Shown: in pieces, positions 54,733 through 64,000 of the stretch
How the letters are laid out: every line of letters starts with the position of its first letter
How positions within the stretch are numbered: position 1 is the first letter of the stretch
Origin: Smallanthus sonchifolius
Taxonomy: Eukaryota > Streptophyta > Magnoliopsida > Asterales > Asteraceae
Assembly: GCA_023525975.1 (NCBI GenBank)
Contig: JAKNSE010000037.1
Coordinates: 4,570,501-4,634,500, forward strand
Length of the DNA: 64,000 nt
Direction: 5' to 3'
Made by a program: the position numbers and the translations under genes
The notes under the pieces: generated by a model
What the model saw: only the letters and a program-made list of their open reading frames with translations
Database searches by the model: none
Told to the model about the DNA's origin: nothing

Positions 54733-55170
54733 CATGACCAAGGAACTGAACCTCCTTCAACCAGAACATGCATTTTTAAAACTTAACATATAACTTTTTT
54801 TCTTTCAGTGTGTCTAGAATCTCCCATAGGTTCAGTCGTGATCACCTTTACTCTTAGAGTAGACGAGAATATCGTCGATAAAGAGTATTACTGACCGGTA
54901 TATCATGGGTCGACACACTCTGTTCATCATATCCATAAATGTTGCGAGAGAATTCGTCAACCCAAATGACGTTATACGAAACTCATAGTGTCCATACCGC
55001 ATGCAATGCGGTCTTGGGTATGTCCTCCTCTCTTATCTATAGTTGATGATAACCCGACCGCATGTCGATCTTTTAAAAACCATTTTGCGCCTTGCAGTTG
55101 GTTGAACAGATCGTCGACTCTGGGTAGTGGGTACTTGTTCTTCACGGATAATGATCTCATATAAGACTCT
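54733..55170 (-). pseudogene. Ty3/gypsy reverse transcriptase fragment
   Basis: Minus-strand frames read SVKNKYPLPRVDDLFNQLQG and WFLKD (RT finger/palm start), with further degraded RT sequence toward the LTR. It abuts the LTR terminus at 54732, so that LTR element inserted into, or recombined with, an older gypsy element. Confidence 0.65.
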
Positions 55171-56275
55171 CAATCAAAACACACACGAAAAAATGACTCA
55201 AGAATATGAAAGAGTGATGAAACCCTAGAAATATAGACATAGAACACTTAGAAGATGAGAGGTGAAAGACTGTACGAGAGTGAGAGTTTTACCCTTTCTC
55301 TTCCTTTTTTAAGACCCACTAGTGATATAAAGCTCCAGGATCCTTCCAATATCCTCGTATCTTCTAGAGAGCATCTGGATCTCGTGAGCTCCTCCGGGAA
55401 AACCAACAACTCCAGACCAAGCTCAGCATTCACCTTGATCCACTTACCAGGCCCTCCTCCAATCATCAGCCCAATATGCATTGGATAAAATAGCCCATTA
55501 GCACATAATGTGTGGAATTTAATTGAAAGGAAAAGTAAAATAAAATAATAAATCCATTATTTTTAACAAGAAGTCAAGGACACATCTATAAATTTGAAAC
55601 CCGTCGATTCAAATGGCGACAACCCATTTTATAACACTAAATTAAAAACAACCCTAAGTTGATTAAGGGCTCATCTACGACCCATTTCTATAAAAAGAAG
55701 TATCGGTATTAGATGGTTAATTCTATATGATATTGGTATTAAAATCTTTGGTCGATCTCCTTACACGCAACACTGTCACTTTTACATAAAGTTTCATTAG
55801 ATGAGTGACAATGATGTTGGTGTGATGTGTTAACAAATTTTGGGTTCACAAAGTTAAATATGTGAACCTGAACAAAGCTCATGTACGTATTAGTGCCAAA
55901 AATATTAACTATAACACGGATGCACTCAAAATTTTATTGTGTTCGAGTCGTTTTCAGGTCAACAACTCAATATTCATTTACGAATGATCATTTCAAGTCG
56001 TCAAATCACCCACCAAGTTGTCATCATAATACCATATATCGCCCCCTTGTTAACATTAGATAAAGGTCTGAATCCAACCAACCAGTGACATCAATTGGAT
56101 TTTTTAAGATCCCACATATATCGACCCCGATCCAAACCCTAGCTTATTTTCATTTATATTCTGAAGGAATAACCAAATCTTATTTTGACTTTCCTTTTTT
56201 ACTTCTATTATTATTATCTTATATTTATTTATTCATCCTTTAACTAAAAAAAATCTAATGTACATAACCTCTTTA

Positions 56276-56276
<1 letters not shown>
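55171..56276. other. No gene seen
   Basis: Contains TTTTTTAAGACCCACTAGTG... and AT-rich sequence. Open frames of up to 77 codons on both strands at 55248-55488 shadow each other and have no motif. Possibly retroelement leader or LTR DNA, but termini are not visible. Confidence 0.3.

Positions 56277-56317
<41 letters not shown>
56277..56317. repeat. (AAT)n microsatellite, phytocyanin 4 unit
   Basis: AAT triplets followed by AAAGAAATTTGAAACTTG and, near 56400, TTTGTCAAAGATGAT, as in unit 1. This is the ancestral distal upstream block of phytocyanin 4, now almost 3 kb from its gene. Confidence 0.85.
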
Positions 56318-56318
<1 letters not shown>

Positions 56319-56850
56319 TTATTGTTAAAGAAATTTGAAACTTGTATAATATAATTGAAAAGGTCAAAACTAAAAGTCTACAACTAATATCGGACCATAG
56401 AAATCAATATTTGTCAAAGATGATATTAAGATTGTCCACCAAGTAAACGTCGGGCAAGGCACGTAGTAGAACCACCTTTTTCTATGTCATTGTTACAACA
56501 TTTAGCATAATAAATAAATTGATTTAATAACATCAAATTATATTTATAACTACATAAACTATTTGTCCCTAAAGAAATCTTAAATATATAATTGTATGAT
56601 TACTCTGAGCTTTTATGGTGAAGGGGGCCTAAAAACTATCGTAACAAAAATACCTAATGAGGGTGTGTCACCTCACTTTTATCAAAATTCAACCCTAATA
56701 CCCTAAAGTGTGGGGGCACAACCCTTATACCCTAATTTTTTTTTATTTCATTTTTTAAATTAAAACTAATATATATTTATTTAAAACTAATTTCATTTAT
56801 TCAATAAAATAAAAATAACAATAAATTTACATAAAATAAAAATAAAACTA

Positions 56851-58087
56851 CTATTCGTCTGAATGCATCGTGCTAGGAATATGTTCCACAAGATCAAATC
56901 GAGGTCTGAAATGTGAACTAGCATCATGAAACTCCGAAAGGACATTATCGTCTATAACTGGATCGGTCGGAGGATCCGTAATGTAGACCGGTGATATTGT
57001 TTTTTCGTCATCTTTTATGATCATGTTGTGGAGTAACATGCACGCATACACCACGTTCCTAATCTTTTCCAGCTTATAAGACCGGACGGGTCGCTTAAGT
57101 ATGCCCCATTTAGCTGTTAAAATACCGAAAACTCGCTTGACATCTTTTCTTGCCGACTCTCACACCTTTTTTAAACTTCATTTCCTTTCGATCGGTTGGA
57201 TAGGCGAAGGATTTCACAAAGGTAGACCATGTAGGATATATATTTCATCAGTAAGATAGTATCCACGTTTGTATTCTCGCTCGTTGATATGAAATGGACA
57301 TTTTGGCACGGTTCCAAGCTTCTCGTCGGTAAATATTGGAGATTGTTGGAGTTGAGCCGAGCTGACCACATAACGCATGTCAAAACCACAAATCATTTGA
57401 AGCCACCGCTTCGAACATGATCATCGGGTATTGTTGATCACCTCTCATATATTGTCCACGCAGCCTGGTCGGGCACATTCTCCAAACGAAATGTGTGCAA
57501 TCGATGCTACCGAGCATACCCGTATGTTTTTCTTCATGTGCATTGTACAAAAGTGCAACGTCGTGGCTTGTCGGTCTACGTAAGAACTCTTTGTCGTATA
57601 GTTGAACTATGACATTACAAAAATTCTCTAGGCATTCAAGTGAGTCCTATTGGACATACTTAAACACTCATCGTATTCGTTGGGAGGATTACCCGTTGCG
57701 AGTTATTTAACCGTAGATGTGCATTTTTGTAACACCACAAAACTCTTTTTCTTCCTCCCGTCTACGGCCTCTTGGAACCATTCAAGTTTTGATTATGCAA
57801 CTCCAACATTTTTAAAAAATAATATTTTTAACATCCAAAATGTTTCATGAAACGTACCTTCATCATATTTTGGATTTTCCTCGACGAAATAATCTTTTAT
57901 TAGAGTTTCTAGGGCTTGTTCACGATCACGTGACACATATCTTTTTTATTAGGTTGTCGTGTCTTCTTGTTCGGCTTGCGCGACAATATCCGTGGAGAAA
58001 TTGGAGACTATTGGACCCACTATCGTGAGGAACTAACAACTCGAAGTTATCTGATGAATCGGGATGAATAAACAATTCACGATCCAT
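56851..58087 (-). pseudogene. Degenerate PIF/Harbinger transposase
   Basis: On the minus strand an ATG at 58087 opens MDRELFIHPDSSDNFELLV, and further along come REYKRGYYLTDEIY (compare KREYYLADGIY in the intact copy) and VYACMLLHNMI near the end. It is distributed over three frames with stops and small indels, so it is dead. It is only distantly related to the 40825-42057 transposase. Element termini are not certain; a TIR may lie near 56640 (GGGGGCCTAAAAAC). Confidence 0.75.
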
Positions 58088-59069
58088 TGTAGATAGAAAA
58101 TTTGATGTTTTGGTTGTTATTTTTGTGTGTAAAATTAATCTGAATGGAGGTGAATTTATATAATGGTATTGGGTATTTAACTTTAATTTTTTTAAGATTA
58201 AACGGCTATAATGCCATTGTGCAACGGCTGAAAATTATCCTCACTCACGGGTACATATACCGGCACAAAGCTACCCGATGTTCTACCCGTGAGGTTAGCG
58301 GCGACAGTGACGGACCTAGGAGTTTTTTTCATTGGGTCACATAATAAAATGATAAAAACAAATAAAATTATAAATAAATAATAATAATACGATGTTCGTC
58401 ATTAGAAATGTCTAAAAAAACACAATATCCCCACATCTGTTCTCTACGGGTTTTCATTTTTTAAAACCGAACCATTGTTATGCCCGCTATTTACATCATC
58501 TTCACATTTTTTTTGCATTGTTATGCCCGTTATTTACACCCCCCAAGTGACAAACCAATTTATTTTTTTTATTCAAACCATTAAAGCTATCGGTAACAAA
58601 CGCATTTTTTGTGATTCCCAGATAGGTTTTTAAACAATTAGCAATACATACAAAATACTCGATCGGCTTTAATATTATACTCTAACCAACTTGCATAAGT
58701 TTCAAACCAATCACTATTAAAACGTCTTGCCTCGTGACCAACCATTATTTTTGGGAAAATCATTAGTTTTTTGTTGACATGGCTCTTTAGTTAGGTAAGT
58801 CCTTCGAATTTCGCCTCATTGGTTAAGGTGATAAAGATGAAATTGAAAGTTTGGAACACTTAGAAAAATTATAAAACTTTAATACTATTGTGTAAAGTTA
58901 CCTATTTTTTCTAATAATTTTATTAGGTTTAAAAGTTTAAAATGGGTATTAGGTTGGAGTTTGTTTTTTATGAGTTTAAATTGTTTATTGGGCTTTATTT
59001 GTGTAAATTTTTAGTTGGTTGTTGGGTTAAAGATTTAAATGTTTGGTTTACTTATTTAAAAGATTTAAT
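58088..59069. other. No gene seen
   Basis: Contains ACAGTGACGGACCTAGGAG (58304), a hAT-like terminus without a partner that I can find, and T-rich DNA. Not alignable by eye to the paralogous promoters. Confidence 0.3.
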
Positions 59070-59082
59070 AGGTTATGAATTT

Positions 59083-59229
59083 TTGGCTAATGTGAGGCTA
59101 GATCACTTGGTATAGGCATATGCCTCTTAAAGGGGAGGTCTCAGGTTCAAACCTGGGCAAGAGAGTACTTTAGGATTATTGGTGTAAAAGTAGAGTAGGA
59201 GTACAGTTTGCCGTTCAAAAAAAAAAAAA
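59083..59229 (+). mobile_element. SINE in the phytocyanin 4 promoter
   Basis: Flanked by a 13-base direct repeat AGGTTATGAATTT (59070-59082 and 59230-59242). Contains an A-box-like CTAGATCACTTGGTATAGGC, a B box GGTTCAAACC (about 59144-59153) and a poly(A) tail after GTTTGCCGTTC. It ends 34 bases before the TATA box. The 14220-14248 fragment belongs to the same family. Confidence 0.88.
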
Positions 59230-59263
59230 AGGTTATGAATTTGAAAACATTTAATGTTTTTCT

Positions 59264-59271
59264 TATAAATA
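59264..59271 (+). promoter_or_regulatory. TATA box of phytocyanin 4
   Basis: TATAAATA 95 bases before the ATG. Only about 20 bases of the ancestral promoter remain between it and the SINE. Confidence 0.8.
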
Positions 59272-59358
59272 TCAAGCCCAAATACACCATAATTCATCAA
59301 CAAATTCACAAAACCAATACTTGAAAAAATATTTTCTTTTATTCAATTTCAAATTAAT

Positions 59359-60045
59359 ATGGCAGGTTTTAGCTCTAGTTTGTTGGTGTTGATAGCCATA
59401 ATGGTTGCATCCATGCAATTTCAAAGCACCGTGGCACAGACCCGGCACGTCGTCGGTGACGCCTTGGGATGGACCATTATTCCTGGTGGCGCGGGAGCAT
59501 ACACCGATTGGGCTTCACAACAAACCTTCACGGTTGGTGACATTCTCGTCTTTAACTTCACTAACGGACAACACGATATTGCAGAGGTCGTAGCTGCTAA
59601 CTACGAACCATGCAATTCAACAACCCCCATCTCCCTCGTCACCACCGGCCCTGCCTCCCTCACCTTGACCACCGCGGGTGCACACTATTACATATGCACT
59701 TTCCCAAGTCATTGCCAGATTGGTCAGAAGTTAACCATCAACGTCTCGGCCTCCGCTACTACTCCTACTACACCCCCGTCTCCACCCACCACCCCTCCTC
59801 CTTCAACGACTCCAACAACACCCGCGTCTCCCCCAACCACCACTCCTAGTCCTCCATCAGCAACACCCACTGAACCCTGTCCCCCTACTTCATCTCCAAC
59901 CGCCAGCCCGTTGTCTCCACCAATCACCACCTCCGGCAGCACCACACCATCAACACCGCCGAATAGTGCAGCTTCGCCTTTCACTTACATGGCACCGGCA
60001 ATGGCAACTTTCTTGGCAATTGGGTTAGCTTTTTTGAATTATTAG
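59359..60045 (+). CDS. Phytocyanin 4 (stellacyanin-type blue copper protein)
   Basis: 228 residues. Signal peptide to about residue 26 (TVAQ), domain with His72, Cys85, Cys113, His118, Cys119 and Gln123, a longer Pro/Ser/Thr-rich region than in 2 and 3, and a tail (MAPAMATFLAIGLAFLNY) suited to GPI attachment. Changes near the copper site are conservative; there is an extra Asn-Ser-Thr glycosylation site beside Cys85 (CNSTTP). By shared features (IIPGGAGAY, FPSHC, PSATPTEPCPP) it is closer to phytocyanin 1 than to 2 and 3. Intronless; start by comparison. Confidence 0.94.
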   Translation: MAGFSSSLLVLIAIMVASMQFQSTVAQTRHVVGDALGWTIIPGGAGAYTDWASQQTFTVGDILVFNFTNGQHDIAEVVAANYEPCNSTTPISLVTTGPASLTLTTAGAHYYICTFPSHCQIGQKLTINVSASATTPTTPPSPPTTPPPSTTPTTPASPPTTTPSPPSATPTEPCPPTSSPTASPLSPPITTSGSTTPSTPPNSAASPFTYMAPAMATFLAIGLAFLNY

Positions 60046-60682
60046 ATTTGTTAACCGATAGATTACACATATTTTTTTGTATCATTTTTTGTGTGCTTAT
60101 TTTCATGATTTTTTTTTTTATCTGTTGTGTGTTTGAATGTATTAAATAATTATTGAGATGATTTATTTTTATATGTTTATACTTTGTTTGACTTTATATA
60201 GATTGTTTATGTTTAATACGGACAGATGACGGCCGGGTAAAGAGAAGCCTTTCTCCCCTTTCTAAAGACATAGCCTTCCCATTAGTTTTGAAGCAACGGA
60301 TACACTATTTGTTTATTTATTGAAAAAAATCCGACAAAGTGTTTGAAAAAAAACGGCATTTAATGTTTGAAAAATTCGACGCTGTTTGAAAAAAAAATTT
60401 ACCTCAACAATTTTGTAAAAGGAAAATAAAATAAAAAGTTTTTTCAAAAAAAAAAAAATTTTATAAAAATATATTGAGATCCTACCTTAACAATTTTTTT
60501 TTAAATACCGTTGGATTCAACGGTGATTATACACATACCGGCGATTTGGACACGTGAAGGGTTGTGGTTGGCTGAGAAAAGTTTCGGACAACCATGTTAT
60601 ATCCCCGGTTCCGATGTTATATGATGGGACATTTGCGGAAGGATTTAGTCAAACGGACAGATCGGGGGATAAGAAAAAATAA
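60046..60682. other. 3' flank of phytocyanin 4, no further gene
   Basis: T-rich 3' UTR to about 60200, then A-rich DNA. I see no repeat boundary or open frame of interest. Confidence 0.4.
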
Positions 60683-60990
60683 TTAGGGTGGAGGGGTGCC
60701 CGCTACGTTGTAGTGCGGCTTCAATGGGCTTCCACGGCAACACCGCTGCCACCCCCTCTACGCCGTATCACGGCTTCAACTTATGGCTTTGGAGCGTTGT
60801 GCTCTATGGCTTGTTTTTTTTACCGTTGGAGAGCATGTTGGTGTGTGGATTGGTGTGGCTTCGTGGCTTGGGTGCCGCCACCTCTGTGGCGTCGTGGGAC
60901 TTTATGGGGCTTCAAATGACGTGTCACACTCTTATTGATGGATGTGAAGCTTCATGGGGCCTCCAGGTTTGGGTTTCCCCTCCACCCTAA
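60683..60990. mobile_element. MITE with TTAGGGTGGAGGGG ends
   Basis: TTAGGGTGGAGGGG at 60683 is inverted at 60977-60990 (CCCCTCCACCCTAA). About 308 bases, GC-rich, with repeated GGCTTC/TGGCTT words. The TTA/TAA at the outer edge suggests the Tourist/PIF group, but a clean target duplication is not seen. Confidence 0.7.
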
Positions 60991-61029
60991 GGACATTTTG
61001 GGGTTTTCCCATATAAAAATTTAAATAGT

Positions 61030-61177
61030 TTTTTCCTTCGTTTTTTGGTTTTGTTTTTTTATTTATGTGAGAGTGGGGCTTGAACCATGAACTTTTCAAA
61101 CATTGGTATTTTAAGAGGATTTGACTATACCATTGAACCACCAAACCCAATGACCATCGTTTTTTTGTTAACAGCAT
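61030..61177 (-). mobile_element. SINE (minus orientation)
   Basis: Minus strand has TTTGGTGGTTCAATGGTATAG (A box) and TGGTTCAAGCCCC (B box), then an A-rich tail (plus TTTTTGGTTTTGTTTTTTT). Near-identical AAAATTTA.AGTTTTTT flanks both sides (about 61015 and 61180), a plausible target duplication. Confidence 0.65.
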
Positions 61178-61450
61178 GAAAAATTTAGTTTTTTTTGTTT
61201 ATGTAGTAAATATGTTCATTTTACTCCTCTATTATTTTTTTATTTCTCTTTACTTTACTTTAAAAGGCTGAAAAAGGAAAGAAAAAAAAAACAATTATTT
61301 TATTGTATATTTAAAAAATAATGGTTTATACTTTATATATATGTCAAGTTTTCATGTACCAAATGAATCGGGGTACATTCTTTACTTCTGAGAACAAAAT
61401 TTAATTAAGAAAATATATCCAATTTGAATTCAATAAAATAAAAATCTATA

Positions 61451-61753
61451 TCTATACTACATAATAAATAAAGGTTTTGATGTGTCACTTGTCACTCTCT
61501 CATTAATTCTCAAGTTTTTTTTCCGCATCTCTCTCATATTAATTATATAAAAAATTTTAATTGTTTTTTTATAGTTTTTTGTTACTAAGTATATATAACA
61601 TTCCATTTATTTAACGCGTGTAATACACCAGATTTCTAAAGTTTAATAATTTATCAGTTACATAAAAAAAACTAATACACAACTAAAAAATGTTTTAAAA
61701 AATAACTTAACATAATTTATTTTGTCCGTGTAATACAAGGAATTCTAACCTAG
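61451..61753 (+). mobile_element. Small Helitron
   Basis: 303 bases starting TCTATACTACATAATAAATA and ending AATTCTAACCTAG, followed by T; preceded by A. An imperfect hairpin CCGTGTAATACAAGG lies near the 3' end. Shares its 5' end with the 47770 element but has a different body. Non-coding. Confidence 0.75.
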
Positions 61754-62077
61754 TTATACATAAAAACAAGTTTACATGTTTGTAGAGGTAACCATTCTTT
61801 TATGGTGTTCATAAATCATTGAATTAGACACACATAAACTGAAGCAAATTGGTTGGTTGAGTTGATTTCGGCTTTATATGATTTGGCCATTGCTTTACAC
61901 TTTGAAAAACCACATAGTTTGATCCACAATTTGTATTTTGTAACCGGCTATGTAAACCGAATCAACCTAGAATTGATTTTCTTATGGTTTTTGTATTCAA
62001 GTTTTGAAAGTATAGAGTAAAGTACATATCTAATATTCATATAATGTTTGATTAATTTTAAAGAAACTTAATACAAA
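61754..62077. other. No gene seen
   Basis: AT-rich intergenic DNA without recognisable repeats. Confidence 0.4.
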
Positions 62078-62284
62078 TGTAACACCCTTAATTGGAACAC
62101 CAATTAATAAAACATTTAAACGTGCGGATGCATTTATCTAAGAATTTTTTTTTTACCCTTCGCGTGTCGCGAACATCACGGGACATCTCTTCGCGTGGCG
62201 CGAGGGAGTCCTAAAAAACCAAGTCCGGGAGAATGGTTCTTCGCGTGGCGCGAAGAACCCTCACCCATTCTTCGCGTGGCGCGA
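62078..62284 (+). mobile_element. LTR 5' fragment with CGCGTGGCGCGA repeats
   Basis: Starts TGTAACACCCTTAATTGG, a gypsy-type LTR opening in plus orientation, and is cut at 62284 by the LTR below. It carries four near-palindromes CTTCGCGTGGCGCGAA (about 62160, 62189, 62239, 62269), the first with GTGTCGCG. Confidence 0.6.
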
Positions 62285-63446
62285 TGTCACGCCCGTAACA
62301 CAAGACAGTTATCTAACTATAGTAGTACCTCCAACAGATATGTTCCCAGGTAAGAGCGACGGGTCTAGGAGAGATTTATACACACCGCTCTTTCCTAGAC
62401 AGAACATTCCGTTCGTCAGATAACTACATACTAGTCAGAAGGTCGCCTTCTAGTTACTGTGACGTTGATATCAAAAACACACAGCGGAAGACTAAACATA
62501 ACTTCTATTAATATCAAATATTGTTTACAACATAATTTAATAAAAGTTACTTGTCCCTAACAAGGAACATATCAATCGGGACTTATAGTTCCTGGCATGC
62601 CCATCATCTAGATCGTTCATCTGTTCATTCTAGTCCTGGAATGCCATGTCTAATGACTACCTGTGATCCGGTCAAAAACATTTGATAAAACATGGGTCAG
62701 CACAAGGCTGGTGAATTCATAAACTAAAATTGTTTATTAAAATGACCCGTCAAAGTATCTTGAACACATCCATGGGGTTCCACCCCCAAATTCATAGATA
62801 ACTATGAACAATCATCAGTATATATATAACCAAAGACCGTTCCACGGGTCCTGTCCAACATGCCGTTCCACGGGCAAGTGAAATACAATAAGCGCTTAGA
62901 ATACGTTATATATAAACAATCGGTACAATCGTTTCAAGATACTCAAAATGTTTCATAAATCAATCATGCCAGACAAGGTCATGAAAGGGTTCATGCATCA
63001 CAGTTTAAGAACTCACCTCGACAGTATTTCTGCTTAATACTCAGTAATGTGACAATCACATCGGGCAGAGTTTCTAGATTTTCATCTATTTATATGGCAA
63101 CATTTGCACCCGTAGCGGACCGTTATGCTGGAGGGTAGCGGTCCGCTACCGCCTCCAGCCGCAAAACTGCCTTCGGGCTTACATAACGGACCGTTATGGT
63201 TCTAGATGTCGGTTCGCTATCGGACCCCGTGTCTGATGAGTCGCCGGACACGTGTCACTTCCCGATTCATTGCTTGCTCTGCACATAGCGGACCGTTATG
63301 CCAAGGAAAGCGGACCGCTATCCCTTCCATCTTCAGATTTTTCATTTTAAGTCCCTGAACTTTATTTATTTATATATCTACTCTTTAACTATGAAAATTC
63401 GCAAGTTTAGCTCTTGGATTATTGGAAAAAATTTCAGGGTGTTACA
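62285..63446 (-). mobile_element. 3' LTR of a Ty3/gypsy chromovirus (minus orientation)
   Basis: 1162 bases, plus strand TGTCACGCCCGTAACA to CAGGGTGTTACA; the minus strand starts TGTAACACCCTGAAA. The minus-strand polypurine tract AAAGAAGGGGAGATT precedes it (63447-63461). The segment 63100-63315 has several AGCGGACCGTTATG words in both orientations. It inserted into the LTR fragment at 62078. Confidence 0.8.
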
Positions 63447-63481
63447 AATCTCCCCTTCTTTAAGAAATTTCATCCTCGAAA

Positions 63482-64000
63482 TTAAGATGTGAATAGATGA
63501 GGATAACTGACTCTCATCTGTTCCTCTAACTCCCAAGTTTTGTCGGCTCCGATCCGACCTTGCCACTGTACCAATACTATTGGTATAACTTTCTTCCTTA
63601 GTTTTCGTTCCTGAGTATCTAAAATCTTGATTGGTTGCTCAGTAAAGTGAGGTTTATCGTCTACGTGCACATAGTTTAGTGCTATAGCTTGAGCAGGATC
63701 AGCTAAACATTTACGTAAACAGGATACATGAAACGTATTATGAATTCCTTGTAAAGTTTCAGGTAGATCTAACTTGTAGGCTACTGCTCCGATTCTTTCA
63801 AGGATCTTGTAAGGTCCTATGTATCTTGGTCCTAGTTTTCCTCTTTTCCTGAACCTTACCACACCTTTCCAAGGTGAAACCTTTAACATCACATAGTCCC
63901 TGACTTGGAATTCTAACGGCCGATGTCGTTTGTCAGCATAACTTTTCTGACGATCTTCAGCAGCCTTTAATCGTTGTCTAATCTGGACTATCTTATCTGT
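63482..64000 (-). CDS. Chromovirus polyprotein, integrase C-terminus and chromodomain (partial)
   Basis: The open frame runs to the window edge and ends with a stop at 63482. It reads the integrase C-terminal GPY/F-type motif (KLGPRYIGPYKILERIGAVA), then NTFHVSCLRKCL and a chromodomain-like tail (RKKVIPIVLVQWQGR...TWELEEQMR). In this family the chromodomain directs integration to particular chromatin. No frameshift is visible, so the element may be fairly young; most of it lies outside the window. A neighbouring LTR and PPT confirm the orientation. Confidence 0.85.
   Translation of the reverse strand, partial: TDKIVQIRQRLKAAEDRQKSYADKRHRPLEFQVRDYVMLKVSPWKGVVRFRKRGKLGPRYIGPYKILERIGAVAYKLDLPETLQGIHNTFHVSCLRKCLADPAQAIALNYVHVDDKPHFTEQPIKILDTQERKLRKKVIPIVLVQWQGRIGADKTWELEEQMRVSYPHLFTS

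Noticed and set aside
55248..55488. Pair of 77-codon frames on opposite strands
   Set aside because: They mirror each other without a motif; likely chance in repeat DNA.

Overview
This is plant nuclear DNA, almost certainly a eudicot; Asteraceae is my guess, not something I can prove here. It is AT-rich, full of microsatellites and nested transposable elements, and the host genes that can be read are one small family. Four plus-strand, intronless genes encode secreted, probably GPI-anchored blue copper proteins (stellacyanin-type phytocyanins with a Gln axial ligand) at 2242-2919, 37337-37990, 42685-43338 and 59359-60045. All four have TATAAATA 95-97 bases before the ATG and share upstream blocks, including an (AAT)n tract. 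A fifth copy of the promoter block at 14030-14219 has no gene behind it. The locus is therefore a tandem array that was duplicated and then pulled apart by insertions.

Layout. 1-880: unassigned left edge. 880-3100: phytocyanin 1, with a hAT-type MITE in its promoter. 3100-12540: SINEs, a G-rich foldback element, Ty3/gypsy LTR fragments, a TIR element with a Helitron-like insertion, and a gypsy LTR with leader and gag start. 12900-14219: orphan promoter. 14249-19262: a non-coding LTR element (LARD-like). 19273-22030: a minus-strand Helitron carrying exons of a RabGAP/TBC-type gene. 22050-22662: a second G-rich foldback element. 22681-34205: an endogenous caulimovirid array on the minus strand, one full 8.19 kb genome length joined head-to-tail to a partial second copy, bounded by (TA)n on both sides. 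34206-35320: TA-flanked MITEs and a LINE relic. 35330-43560: two duplicated units carrying phytocyanins 2 and 3, the second also holding a MITE pair and a PIF/Harbinger transposon with an uninterrupted transposase. 43571-47480: a small Copia-type element with only a broken gag and a repeated coiled-coil region. 47495-48807: another duplicated flank with a clean Helitron insertion. 48808-55170: minus-strand Ty3/gypsy (chromovirus-like) pieces assembled as a chimera. 56277-60045: phytocyanin 4, with a decayed Harbinger element and a SINE in its upstream region. 60683-64000: a MITE, a SINE, a Helitron and a gypsy element running off the right edge.

How it fits together. The phytocyanins should be exported to the outer face of the plasma membrane or the wall. 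Their coding parts are conserved while their distal promoters have each been rebuilt by different transposons. Because units 2 and 3 and the flanking duplications are so similar, they give paralogous empty sites that date and delimit three insertions (Harbinger, MITE pair, Helitron). The viral array is broken by stops and frameshifts but keeps one open RT-RNase H frame and one nearly open transactivator frame. No CRISPR, operon, rRNA or functional tRNA gene was seen.
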